11,970 nt of DNA from JAJZOM01 sp046703545. GTDB taxonomy: Archaea > Thermoplasmatota > Thermoplasmata > Thermoplasmatales > Thermoplasmataceae. The stretch spans positions 1 to 11,970 of the forward strand of contig JBJKSX010000016.1 in the NCBI GenBank assembly GCA_046703545.1, read 5' to 3'. The first letter of the stretch is position 1, and each line of letters begins with the position of its first letter. Below the pieces are notes generated by a model, which saw only the letters and a list, made by a program, of their open reading frames with translations, made no database searches and was not told where the DNA came from. Shown one piece after another: positions 1 through 6,650 of the stretch. The position numbers were made by a program, and so were the translations under genes.

Positions 1-344
1 ACACAGAATTCTGGAACATCCTTGAGTTGCTAAATCCAGGTAACATAACGGGCAACTTCACGGTAACCATAAAGCAGTATGCAAAGATGGGCAGCACAAC
101 CTACATCAATGACACTTACACCCAGAACGTTTCAGTATACATGAGCCATACCTGGCAAACCACTTCCAATCCTGGAATCAGGCTTTACAACAACACATCT
201 GCAGGGCCATATCAGCTCTACCCGTCAAACGAAGTGTCATACTTCATCGGGGTTATTTACACAGTGCCAACATATCCGCCGCATACTAGCAACTACAACT
301 CGTTCGGGGAATACATCGACTTCTACTTCGACATATCCTGGTGA
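1..344 (+). CDS. C-terminal fragment of a probable secreted or cell-surface protein
   Basis: The frame is open from base 3 to the stop at 342-344, so only the last 113 residues are seen and the true start lies off the left edge; the TTG at 27 is an internal Leu codon, not a start. The fragment is rich in Asn, Thr, Ser and Tyr, has almost no Lys/Arg after the first 30 residues, and carries at least five N-glycosylation sequons (NIT, NFT, NDT, NVS, NTS). It ends in an aromatic stretch (FYFDISW) with no closing membrane anchor. This composition is typical of extracellular archaeal proteins, whose acid-exposed surfaces are often heavily glycosylated. No catalytic motif or named family was recognised. 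It converges on the acetyltransferase gene with a 36-base gap. The surface location is inferred from composition only. Confidence 0.65.
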   Translation, partial: TEFWNILELLNPGNITGNFTVTIKQYAKMGSTTYINDTYTQNVSVYMSHTWQTTSNPGIRLYNNTSAGPYQLYPSNEVSYFIGVIYTVPTYPPHTSNYNSFGEYIDFYFDISW

Positions 345-380
345 CCATTGGACTGCAGTGAACCATCGACAGTCCAAAAT

Positions 381-956
381 TTATCTCTTTTCAGCATTCT
401 CCCAATCAGACTTCAGGAATCCAAAATACAACTGGTTCCAGAACCTGCCATTAAAATGGATCCTTTCCCTGAGGTTCCCTTCAAGCTTGAACCCAAGCTT
501 CTCCAGTATTCTAACGGAGCCGCTGTTTTCTTCTATTGGGCACGCTTCAATCCTGTTGATGTCCATACCTCCCATTGCCCAGTCTATTACGGCCTTGAGC
601 GCTTCAAACATAATCCCGTGCCTCCAGTAATCCCGGTTCAGTTCATAGCCCAGTTCTCCCATCAATGAATCCGCATTGAGGTTCCAGAGCGTAACCAATC
701 CGATCGGTACCTCTTCACCCTTCTGAAAAATGCTCCACATGATGTCTTTCTCTTCTCTGTAGGTTTCCAATGCCAGATTGATCCACCTGGCTGTTTCCTC
801 CACACTTTTGTGAGGGTTCTGCCCATACCTGGCTGTGCTTTCCGCATCAGATTTTATTTTGAAAATGGCAGGGGCATCAGATTCACTCATCTGTTTCAGG
901 ATAAGCCTGTCCGTGGTCAAGGCAGGAAAATTCTCAAAAGGTGTTTTCCAGGGCAT
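381..956 (-). CDS. GNAT-family N-acetyltransferase, RimJ/RimL type
   Basis: The 191-residue protein reads as a complete GNAT domain that would transfer acetyl from acetyl-CoA to an amino group, probably a protein N-terminus or a small molecule; the substrate cannot be told from sequence. Landmarks are the first strand LTTDRLILKQM (about 13-23), the acetyl-CoA loop region YWRHGIMFEAL (about 110-120, matching the family pattern YW-x-x-G-x-x-x-EAL), and the late motif with EENSGSVRILEKLGFKLEG (about 142-160), characteristic of the RimJ/RimL branch. The ATG at 956 was chosen because it puts the family's first strand near the N-terminus. A GTG at 1001 would add 15 odd residues (Cys-Cys, Tyr-rich). 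No Shine-Dalgarno lies ahead of either, and a TATA-like box lies at 971-980. It is divergent from the flavoprotein gene and convergent with the surface-protein fragment. Confidence 0.88.
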   Translation of the reverse strand: MPWKTPFENFPALTTDRLILKQMSESDAPAIFKIKSDAESTARYGQNPHKSVEETARWINLALETYREEKDIMWSIFQKGEEVPIGLVTLWNLNADSLMGELGYELNRDYWRHGIMFEALKAVIDWAMGGMDINRIEACPIEENSGSVRILEKLGFKLEGNLRERIHFNGRFWNQLYFGFLKSDWENAEKR

Positions 957-970
957 AATATATGGACAAC

Positions 971-980
971 AATAGGAAGA
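971..980 (-). promoter_or_regulatory. Candidate TATA box of the acetyltransferase gene
   Basis: The minus strand reads GATATATGCT, centred about 20 bases ahead of the ATG at 956. This is slightly closer than the roughly 26 bases seen for the other stand-alone genes here, so either transcription starts a few bases inside this estimate or the box is used loosely. There is no Shine-Dalgarno, which fits a leaderless transcript. Confidence 0.4.
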
Positions 981-1038
981 AGCATATATCAAGGCTTCCA
1001 CGGGCTGGTGATTCTGGAGGGTGAACCAGGCTGCAAAA

Positions 1039-1048
1039 ACCTAAAAGG
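1039..1048 (+). promoter_or_regulatory. Candidate TATA box of the flavin-nucleotide-binding protein gene
   Basis: ACCTAAAAGG is centred about 29 bases ahead of the ATG at 1073 but only about 8 ahead of the ATG at 1052. The spacing favours 1073 as the translated start of a leaderless mRNA. The box is a weaker match to a TATA consensus than those at 4294 or 4395. Confidence 0.35.
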
Positions 1049-1072
1049 GTCATGCCTGTTACAACTCTCAAC

Positions 1073-1705
1073 ATGGGAAGTTACAACAGAGTTGGGAACC
1101 ACAGCGAAAGAGGAAGATACGATCGGGATACCCTTTACAGTATATTGGATGAGAGCTTGATCTGCCATGTCGCGTTTGTTGATGCTGGCCGTGTATTCAA
1201 CATACCCATGCTGTTCGCCAGGCAAGGGGATTCAGTCTACATTCACTCTTCCATCAAGGGCAGGATTTATGGGGCACTTTCAGAAGGTGCAGAGATATGC
1301 TTGACCGCTACAATACTGGACGGCATAGTTGTGGCAAAAAGTGCGTTCCATTCTTCAATGAATTACAGGTCTGCGATGATATTTGGCAAGGCGATTGCTG
1401 TTGAAGGGAATGACGAGAAAGTGTCTGTGGCCAAAACAATCACCGAGAAGATGATCAATGGGAGATGGAAGGACTGCAGGCTTCCAAAAGAAAGTGAACT
1501 GAAGGCCACAGGTTTTCTGAAGCTGGACCTGAAAGACTTTTCCTGCAAGGTTCGGGAGGGAGATCCGGTTGATGATCCTTCGGACGTGGACCTGCCATTC
1601 TGGTCAGGCGTTGTTCCAATATCACTGCAGCGTGAAATTCCCAGGCCTGCGGACAGAACCTCAGGCAAATTGGGTATCCCCGAATACCTGAAAGGGGGAA
1701 ATTGA
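1073..1705 (+). CDS. Pyridoxamine 5'-phosphate oxidase-like flavin-nucleotide-binding protein
   Basis: The product is 210 residues from ATG 1073 (217 from ATG 1052). It matches the FMN-binding split-barrel family that includes NimA-like and pyridoxamine-phosphate-oxidase-related proteins. Family features are the N-terminal RGRYDRDTLYSILDESLICHVAFV (from about residue 13, after a short basic leader), the barrel strand and turn FNIPMLFARQGDSVYIHSS-KGR (about 42-63), and the central NYRSAMIFGKA region (about 97-107) that in relatives lies by the flavin and dimer interface. The C-terminal 60 residues, with FWSGVVPISL, are also typical. Members bind FMN or a deazaflavin and are mostly soluble reductases or oxidases of unknown substrate. 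It is divergent from the acetyltransferase, with about 116 bases between starts. Start 1073 was chosen from the TATA spacing; 1052 remains possible. The specific reaction is unknown. Confidence 0.88.
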   Translation: MGSYNRVGNHSERGRYDRDTLYSILDESLICHVAFVDAGRVFNIPMLFARQGDSVYIHSSIKGRIYGALSEGAEICLTATILDGIVVAKSAFHSSMNYRSAMIFGKAIAVEGNDEKVSVAKTITEKMINGRWKDCRLPKESELKATGFLKLDLKDFSCKVREGDPVDDPSDVDLPFWSGVVPISLQREIPRPADRTSGKLGIPEYLKGGN

Positions 1706-1851
1706 GCACATTTCCCTAATATCCAATCTGTAAAATTGCAATCGCTTCCAATGGATGAAGAGATGCGAAAAATGTAATACAGCCCGAAGATGGTTCTCTA
1801 AAACTTGATTGAACCGATTCTGAAGCAAAATGAATTAGGTCTGTGAAAATT

Positions 1852-1918
1852 ATTTTGTTCAGAATCCCTTATAATTGGTATTTTCTAATAATAAGTAGCT
1901 TTTAATACACAACAAAAT
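1852..1918. repeat. Short inverted repeat ahead of the hypothetical gene at 1946
   Basis: ATTTTGTT at 1852-1859 is matched by its exact reverse complement AACAAAAT at 1911-1918, just before the TATA box. The surrounding words AAAATTATT and CAGAAT also recur as direct copies around each arm (near 1846-1865 and 1914-1933). The 240-base gap is otherwise A/T-rich with no gene. Eight-base arms in A/T-rich DNA can arise by chance, so a regulatory role is only a suggestion. Confidence 0.25.
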
Positions 1919-1925
1919 TATTAAA
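1916..1925 (+). promoter_or_regulatory. Candidate TATA box of the 311-residue hypothetical gene
   Basis: AATTATTAAA is centred about 25 bases ahead of the ATG at 1946. No Shine-Dalgarno lies between, so a leaderless transcript is likely. The spacing supports ATG 1946 as the start. Confidence 0.5.
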
Positions 1926-1945
1926 GACCAGAATATTATTGAATT

Positions 1946-2881
1946 ATGCTTGTCAGGGACATTGACAAAAAACTTGACATGCGCATTGTTCTTAGGCTTA
2001 GAGAAGACACAGATCTCTTCAATTCCACGCGTGGAATGACAAAAAAACTTCCCGTTTATATCTACGGATTTGACGGAGAAACCTGGATGGCAACATATTT
2101 CCCCAAGGCAGATAGCAGTTCCAAAATGGACCTCATCTTCAAGAAGTTTGACGCCACTGAATTGGAAAACTCGTTTGTGGTGGATTCGAGGATTAACAAC
2201 GTCAAGGACTTGAAGGTGATAAACAAGCTGATGGATGTGCCGTCTTTCGTCATAAACAGATCTGATATGGGCAATGGATTTCTCTACGTTTATGCCAGAT
2301 TCCACAACTCACAACTCAGGAACGTTTCGAGTCTTCTTGCGGAATACACTGCTGATTCCCTGAATTCAAGAATAGATTGGCTCGGCCCAAGCAATGGGAT
2401 ACTCGCAATCACCGACTTGATCAACAAAGAATACCCCATATCTCTTGTTTCATACAGGGTACCAATTGGTGCTGATGACAGGGTGCTCAAGGAGGTAGTG
2501 TGCGAACAGGGCATCCTGGGAGAAGCACGAAACAATCTTTACAAAGACAACAAGATCAGTGCAGTTCTCTATTCGGAGCAGGATATTTCTGGCAAATATG
2601 ATGGGGTAGATACAATTTCATCCAGGGACGGCATCTATCAGATTGAAATAGAAAATAGGTTTCACAATCAGGTTAGGCTGGAAGCCAACAAAAGGCACAT
2701 AATGAGGATAAGGTACTTCATAAAGCCAAGAGGAAATGAACTGGAACTCAACGTCATGATGCCTGAGGCCAGTGTCTACGAGTACTACTCAATACTGTAC
2801 CAACTGGCTCTGAAAAATGACTATAACATAGTTGTGAGCTCTATTCTGCCGTATGAGGATCATTTTTGGGAAGGCCTGTGA
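1946..2881 (+). CDS. Conserved-looking hypothetical protein, 311 residues, function unknown
   Basis: No family was identified with confidence. The protein is soluble-looking (no signal peptide, no hydrophobic run of membrane length) and of mixed charge. It begins with the strand-like stretch MRIVLRLRED (about 12-21), followed by PVYIYGFDGETWMATYFP (about 36-53). The middle has YVYARFHNSQLRNVSSLL (about 114-131) and then RIDWLGPSNGI (about 142-152). The phrase 'RFH…VSxLL…LGPSxG' faintly recalls the sensory N-terminal regions of bacterio-opsin-activator-like archaeal regulators, but no C-terminal helix-turn-helix of that type is visible, so this is a weak lead only. The C-terminal third is alpha/beta-like and ends HFWEGL. 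It has its own TATA box and converges on the aminotransferase (59-base gap). It may belong to a lineage-restricted family. Existence as a gene is likely; function is unknown. Confidence 0.75.
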   Translation: MLVRDIDKKLDMRIVLRLREDTDLFNSTRGMTKKLPVYIYGFDGETWMATYFPKADSSSKMDLIFKKFDATELENSFVVDSRINNVKDLKVINKLMDVPSFVINRSDMGNGFLYVYARFHNSQLRNVSSLLAEYTADSLNSRIDWLGPSNGILAITDLINKEYPISLVSYRVPIGADDRVLKEVVCEQGILGEARNNLYKDNKISAVLYSEQDISGKYDGVDTISSRDGIYQIEIENRFHNQVRLEANKRHIMRIRYFIKPRGNELELNVMMPEASVYEYYSILYQLALKNDYNIVVSSILPYEDHFWEGL

Positions 2882-2940
2882 CTATGCCCAGTATCCTTCC
2901 CCAATGAGTTCTGTACTGTTTTCCCGACCAGAGGAATCAG

Positions 2941-4272
2941 TCACAGGCTCTTGATCACAGTCTCAAATATGCCCAGGCCTTTTTCATTGAGTGATTCCGG
3001 AATATTCAGCGCTCCCATGTACCGGAACACATTGGAATAGTGGCCGCAGGTATGCATCATCAATCCATTCTTCAGGAATGAATGCTTGACTCCTGTGACT
3101 TTTCCTGAGGCCATGGGCTTTCCCTGATCTTCAAGTTCAATTCCGATCATGAAGCCTTTTCCGCGGACGTCTCGAATATGGTCGGATTCGATCCCGGCAA
3201 AAGATTTCTTCAATTCATCTCCCAGACTCTTCACTCTGCCCAGGACCTTCGGAAGCTCCTTAAGCAGCTCTGCTCCAGCAGCCATAGCAAGTGGATTTGC
3301 CCTGAATGTTCCCATGTGGAATGGCGTGGGAAGTTTTTCATCATATTCGCCCCTGTAGTAAACAGCCGAAATAGGTATTCCTCCACCCACTGACTTGCTC
3401 AGGCAAACCACATCCGGCTTTATGTTCTCCCATTCAAATGCCCAGTTCTTCCCAGTTCTCCCAACTCCAGTCTGGACTTCGTCCACGATCATGGTCAGGT
3501 CGTTTTCATCACAGAATTGCCTGATGTGCTTCAGGAATCCTTCAGGGGGCACAATATATCCCCCTTCACCCTGTATGGGCTCAACAATCACGGAATCTGG
3601 CCTGTCATATCCTGCTTCTGGATCCTTCATAATTCTCTCAAGCTGGTCGAAAATGACATTCTCGTTGAGGTCCTGCCAGACTGTATAGGGATAGGGGACC
3701 CTTAGGGTCTCAAACCCATTTCCATAGAAGCTCTTCTTGTACTTGTTTCCAGATGTTGCCGCTATTATGCCGCCTGAAACCCCATGGTACGCTCCTTCAA
3801 AGGCGATGGTGGATGCCCTTCTGTTCCTTATGGAATGCGCAAGGCTGATTGCTGTCTCACATGCGTCAGAGCCGCTGATGCCAAAGACGGTTCTGTAATC
3901 CTGCATGTCATTCGGGAAGGAATTCTTCAGTTCCCTGAGGAAATTGAGCCTGGCTTCGGTTGGTATCTCCAGCGCGTGCCATGTGAGGTCCATTTGTTTC
4001 TTTACGGCCTCCCTGACTATGTTGGAGTACCCCATGTTCAATACAGATATCCCTGAAACCCAGTCAATGAAAACATTTCCGTCTGCATCTTCAATGAGCG
4101 AATCCCTTGCCCTCCTAATTGCAAAAGGAAAAGACCCGGGGTATGTGACCGTGGAGGTTTCATATTTCTTCTGCTCCTCGAGCATTTTCTTGCTCAATGG
4201 CCCAGGAATTTCAGTCTTTACTGAGGGGGAACTGGCTGGTTCAAGCGTGGGTAGCTCTTCATGAAATGACAT
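2941..4272 (-). CDS. Class-III PLP-dependent aminotransferase (GABA/ornithine aminotransferase or amino-acid racemase group)
   Basis: The 443-residue enzyme has the complete fold-type I active site (numbers from ATG 4272). Schiff-base Lys293 is in CLSKSVGGGIP. Asp264, which pairs with the pyridine nitrogen, is in IVDEVQTGVGRTG with Gln267 stacking nearby. The phosphate loop is SGSDACE (133-139), the ring-stacking AYHG is at 161-164, Glu231 is in EPIQGEGGY, and Thr322 is in MGTFRANP. The N-terminus, with TEIPGPLSKKMLEEQKK then DADGNVFIDW, resembles the archaeal subgroup annotated as 4-aminobutyrate or acetylornithine aminotransferases, some Pyrococcus members of which are amino-acid racemases. 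The reaction is therefore either transamination of an omega-amino acid or racemisation. ATG 4272 was preferred over the TTG one codon upstream because a TATA box lies 26 bases ahead. It is divergent from the Lrp gene, which probably regulates it. Confidence 0.92.
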   Translation of the reverse strand: MSFHEELPTLEPASSPSVKTEIPGPLSKKMLEEQKKYETSTVTYPGSFPFAIRRARDSLIEDADGNVFIDWVSGISVLNMGYSNIVREAVKKQMDLTWHALEIPTEARLNFLRELKNSFPNDMQDYRTVFGISGSDACETAISLAHSIRNRRASTIAFEGAYHGVSGGIIAATSGNKYKKSFYGNGFETLRVPYPYTVWQDLNENVIFDQLERIMKDPEAGYDRPDSVIVEPIQGEGGYIVPPEGFLKHIRQFCDENDLTMIVDEVQTGVGRTGKNWAFEWENIKPDVVCLSKSVGGGIPISAVYYRGEYDEKLPTPFHMGTFRANPLAMAAGAELLKELPKVLGRVKSLGDELKKSFAGIESDHIRDVRGKGFMIGIELEDQGKPMASGKVTGVKHSFLKNGLMMHTCGHYSNVFRYMGALNIPESLNEKGLGIFETVIKSL

Positions 4273-4293
4273 CAAAAGAGTTCATGTGTGAAA

Positions 4294-4303
4294 TTATAAA
4301 AAA
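4294..4303 (-). promoter_or_regulatory. Candidate TATA box of the aminotransferase gene
   Basis: The minus strand reads TTTTTATAAT, centred about 26 bases ahead of the ATG at 4272. It is one of the strongest TATA matches in the window. No Shine-Dalgarno is present, so a leaderless mRNA is likely. Confidence 0.6.
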
Positions 4304-4315
4304 TATTATGTCAAT

Positions 4316-4320
4316 TGCCA
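4316..4320 (-). promoter_or_regulatory. TGGCA element ahead of the aminotransferase TATA box
   Basis: The minus strand reads TGGCA at -48 to -44 from the ATG at 4272, about 12 bases ahead of the TATA box. The same word on the coding strand sits ahead of the TATA boxes of the lrp and proline racemase-like genes. A shared operator half-site is inferred; five bases alone could occur by chance. Confidence 0.25.
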
Positions 4321-4385
4321 CGGAACCATAAAACATAGTAAATTTTTTCGTCAATATTCGCAAAATCTGTAATAAATTTCCATTC

Positions 4386-4391
4386 TTGGCA
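4386..4391 (+). promoter_or_regulatory. TTGGCA element ahead of the lrp-type gene TATA box
   Basis: TTGGCA lies at -40 to -35 from the ATG at 4426, three bases ahead of the TATA box and overlapping the expected TFB-recognition element. It is the same six-base word as the right arm of the palindrome at 4882-4900 and the element at 7732-7737. It is a candidate autoregulatory site, unproven. Confidence 0.3.
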
Positions 4392-4394
4392 GCC

Positions 4395-4404
4395 CTTTAA
4401 GTAC
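4395..4404 (+). promoter_or_regulatory. Candidate TATA box of the Lrp/AsnC regulator gene
   Basis: CTTTAAGTAC is centred about 26 bases ahead of the ATG at 4426. The 153-base divergent region 4273-4425 is A/T-rich and holds this box and the opposing aminotransferase box, giving room for regulator binding between them. No Shine-Dalgarno is seen. Confidence 0.55.
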
Positions 4405-4425
4405 TATTTACGAAATGAGGTTAAG

Positions 4426-4881
4426 ATGGATATATTTGACAAACGGATACTGAAATCACTGACAAAAAACTCCAAGAAAGCCCTCAAGGACATAGGGAAA
4501 GAGGCAGGTCTGTTTTCCGCTTCCTCTGTGAGCAAGAGAATAACTGGTATGGAGAAAGAGGGGATCATACGGGGATACAGCTGCAATATCGATTACGAGC
4601 GCCTAGGTTATGATTTCCTCACAATCACATTTGTTAAGGCCAGTTACAAATACAATTACAACAAGGAAATTGGGAGGAGCCTCAGTAAGATAAAAGGTGT
4701 TGTGGGGGTCTATTTTCTGCTCGGCGAGATTGATTTTGTCCTTCTTACACTTTCAAAGAACAAGGATGACTACTCCAGGATACTGGACCAGGTTTCCTCA
4801 ATCGAGGGGATTGAGCGTTCCGATTCGAGAACGGTTCTTGAGGTATACAAGGATTACGACATGTCGGATCTTGATTTTTGA
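4426..4881 (+). CDS. Lrp/AsnC-family transcriptional regulator
   Basis: The 151-residue length is standard for the family. Residues 1-50 form the winged helix-turn-helix: it opens DIFDKRILKSLTKNSK and has a recognition-helix region SASSVSKRITGMEKEGII. Residues about 60-145 form the ligand-binding RAM domain, with GVVGVYFLLGEIDFVLLTLS (91-110, the place of the family's G-x-x-D pattern) and IEGIERSDSRTVLE (126-139). Such proteins form dimers or octamers, bind amino acids at the RAM interface, and regulate neighbouring amino-acid genes and often their own. The placement supports a local regulator: it is divergent from an aminotransferase, upstream of an amino-acid permease, and near a proline racemase-like gene. 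ATG 4426 has a TATA box 26 bases ahead. The effector is unknown, though one of the amino acids handled by the neighbours is likely. Confidence 0.93.
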   Translation: MDIFDKRILKSLTKNSKKALKDIGKEAGLFSASSVSKRITGMEKEGIIRGYSCNIDYERLGYDFLTITFVKASYKYNYNKEIGRSLSKIKGVVGVYFLLGEIDFVLLTLSKNKDDYSRILDQVSSIEGIERSDSRTVLEVYKDYDMSDLDF

Positions 4882-4900
4882 GATGCCAAATATTGGCATC
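4882..4900. repeat. Perfect palindrome GATGCCA-N5-TGGCATC directly after the lrp-type stop codon
   Basis: Seven-base arms at 4882-4888 and 4894-4900 flank AATAT. The left arm begins on the base right after the regulator's stop codon. A further TGGCATC occurs at 4915-4921, and TTGGCATC recurs at 6596-6603 beyond the permease. It could be a dimeric operator for the regulator or an RNA hairpin at the 3' end of its message. It lies about 190 bases ahead of the permease start, far for a direct operator. Confidence 0.45.
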
Positions 4901-4984
4901 ACTTGAAGCTGTCATGGCATCTTCCGTTCTGATAATTGCTATTATTTGTATTTGAATGTTACCAAATTAAAATTTTGGGAAATA

Positions 4985-5032
4985 TTTTTTTCAATATTGC
5001 CTTTTTGTTTTACTTCTTTTTCTCGAAAGCCC
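4985..5032 (+). terminator. T-rich tract, likely transcription terminator of the regulator gene
   Basis: Runs of T (seven at 4985-4991, five at 5002-5006, then further runs of three to five up to about 5032) follow the regulator gene and precede the permease TATA box. Archaeal RNA polymerase terminates at T-rich tracts of this kind without needing a hairpin. The placement separates the two transcripts. Confidence 0.45.
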
Positions 5033-5056
5033 TGATTCGATTGCATGACGAAAACA

Positions 5057-5066
5057 AGCATATAGT
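5057..5066 (+). promoter_or_regulatory. Candidate TATA box of the amino-acid permease gene
   Basis: AGCATATAGT is centred about 26 bases ahead of the ATG at 5088 and only about 14 ahead of the ATG at 5076. This favours a leaderless start at 5088. Confidence 0.5.
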
Positions 5067-5087
5067 TCCATCAGAATGATAGTCGCA

Positions 5088-6503
5088 ATGGCAGATGACA
5101 ACATTTTGCGGAAAAATGTTGCCGGGTTGTGGGCTGGGGTCTTCCAGTCGCTCGCTTATGTAGCCCCGGCAGCAGTGGCTGCTTCTTTCTTTGTTGTTGA
5201 GGCTGGCGTGGTTGGTGCGGCTGTCCCCCTCACGTTCATCCTCTCTACACTGGGAGTTGCATCCGCAATGTACATGAACTATGAGTTCTCCAAGAGAATC
5301 TCCCACGCAGGAGGATATTACTCCTACGTGTCCGCCGGCTTCGGCGGCAGGGCTGGGGCATTCGCTGGATGGCTCTACTATATTAACGTGCTCGGTGCGC
5401 TGGTAGGATTTTCAGTGCTGTTCTTTGCGTATGTAGTGTGGCCTCTTGTTCCTGGATTGGCAGGAATGGCTTTTGGGTGGATACCTCTGGCATTCATACC
5501 CATCATACTGATATTCACTCTACTCTATCTTGGCCTGAAGCCGTCTCTGTATTACACCATGATTGGCGCGGTAATTGAGATTGGTTTCATCCTTGTGATA
5601 TCACTGCTCATTATATTCAGTCCTCAAACGCACAACACATTCGCACCTTTCACAACGATGGGATACTCTGCGAGCAAGATTGCACTGGCAACCGTCTTTG
5701 CAATTCTTGGATTTGTGGGGCTGGGTTCGGTGATCACAATTTCCGAAGAACTGCACAACCCGAAGAAACTGGTTCCAAAGGCAATAATGCTTGCGCTGAT
5801 AATAGGCGCAGTTGTTTACATACTGAGTTCATACGCTTTGGTTGTGGGCTGGGGTGTTAACAACATGTTTGGGTCGAATGGATTTGCAAACGCCACAAAC
5901 CCTGGATTCACAGTGGTAAAGAACTACTTTGGCCCCATAGTCATGGCAGTATTCATCCTGATTACCCTTAACAGTTTCATATCAAATGGAATTGCTGAAG
6001 GAAATGCATTCAGCAGGCTTGGTTATGCCCTTTCAAGGGACCGTGTTGTGTTCCCCAAGTCCATGTCAGAAGTGCACGCAGGTTCGGGAGCCCCAAGAAA
6101 AGTGATTGTCTTTGAGGCAATCATCGTGACCGTGATCACTATTGCAGCCGGACTTGCCTGGGGACCGGGTGAAGGAGCCACCATCGTTACCGCACTTAAT
6201 GGCGCGTGCCTTTACGTGGTTCATATAGTGGCAAACTTCTCTCTTCCAGTATATGGTAAGAGGACACTCAAGTACACCGCAAAGAAGTGGGCTCCATTCC
6301 TGCTTCTCCCACTTCCCGCAACTGCAGTCTACGCGTTCGCCCTGTATGGTGTATTCACGGTCCCAAGCCTTGCACTGTATGGCCTGATAATAATGGTAGC
6401 CCTTGGCATCATTATTGGTGTGGCAGTAGGCTACAAGAGATCCCGCGAGGACGTGAACACCATTGGAATGCAGGCAGAGCACATGGCCTCCGAGGAATCC
6501 TAG
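5088..6503 (+). CDS. APC-superfamily amino-acid permease
   Basis: The 471-residue integral membrane protein has about twelve hydrophobic segments, the usual number for amino acid-polyamine-organocation transporters. The short cytoplasmic start ADDNILRKNVAGLW leads into TM1, which has the broken-helix region with small residues (AYVAPAAVAA). Typical landmarks are HAGGYYSYVSAGFGGRAGAFAGW (about 73-95, after TM2) and the charged loop ISEELHNPKKLVPKA (about 217-231), which matches the family's SEE-x-x-NP-x-x-x-PKA signature. It probably imports an amino acid, coupled to protons or sodium. The substrate cannot be read from sequence, but the neighbours point to a proline-like or other racemisable amino acid. 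The C-terminal tail is short and acidic. ATG 5088 was chosen over 5076 from the TATA spacing. The gene ends at a hairpin plus T run. Confidence 0.92.
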   Translation: MADDNILRKNVAGLWAGVFQSLAYVAPAAVAASFFVVEAGVVGAAVPLTFILSTLGVASAMYMNYEFSKRISHAGGYYSYVSAGFGGRAGAFAGWLYYINVLGALVGFSVLFFAYVVWPLVPGLAGMAFGWIPLAFIPIILIFTLLYLGLKPSLYYTMIGAVIEIGFILVISLLIIFSPQTHNTFAPFTTMGYSASKIALATVFAILGFVGLGSVITISEELHNPKKLVPKAIMLALIIGAVVYILSSYALVVGWGVNNMFGSNGFANATNPGFTVVKNYFGPIVMAVFILITLNSFISNGIAEGNAFSRLGYALSRDRVVFPKSMSEVHAGSGAPRKVIVFEAIIVTVITIAAGLAWGPGEGATIVTALNGACLYVVHIVANFSLPVYGKRTLKYTAKKWAPFLLLPLPATAVYAFALYGVFTVPSLALYGLIIMVALGIIIGVAVGYKRSREDVNTIGMQAEHMASEES

Positions 6504-6531
6504 AAAGACCGCATTGGGAAATAACAAGAAA

Positions 6532-6583
6532 GGGGATCAGCCAGGAAAAACAAGCCTGGTTTGTCCCCAAACATCTTTTTTTT
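6532..6583 (+). terminator. Hairpin followed by eight T between convergent permease and racemase-like genes
   Basis: The outer stem is GGGGA at 6532-6536 with TCCCC at 6564-6568. The inner stem is CCAGG at 6541-6545 with CCTGG at 6555-6559, closed by a nine-base A-rich loop. T at 6576-6583 follows seven bases after the stem. Reading the other strand, the hairpin is followed by a T-rich stretch (TTTCTTGTTATTT), so it could serve both convergent genes. The layout is like a bacterial intrinsic terminator; in archaea the T run alone may be enough. Confidence 0.6.
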
Positions 6584-6650
6584 GCATTCAATTATTTGGC
6601 ATCCGTTTTTTTGATCTTGTATTATTGTGGCTGCAATACGGTTGATAAGG

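Noticed and set aside
2882..2940. Search for a terminator between the convergent hypothetical and aminotransferase genes
   Set aside because: No stem of useful length and no long T run were seen in these 59 bases.
3149..4264. Several plus-strand frames opposite the aminotransferase
   Set aside because: The aminotransferase has all its active-site motifs, and the opposing frames show only antisense composition.
4311..4370. AATATT-centred palindrome in the divergent aminotransferase/lrp region
   Set aside because: Only four of the seven flanking positions pair, no more than expected in A/T-rich DNA.
5034..5050. Possible tRNA T-loop-like word GATTCGATTGC
   Set aside because: No flanking acceptor, D or anticodon stems could be formed.
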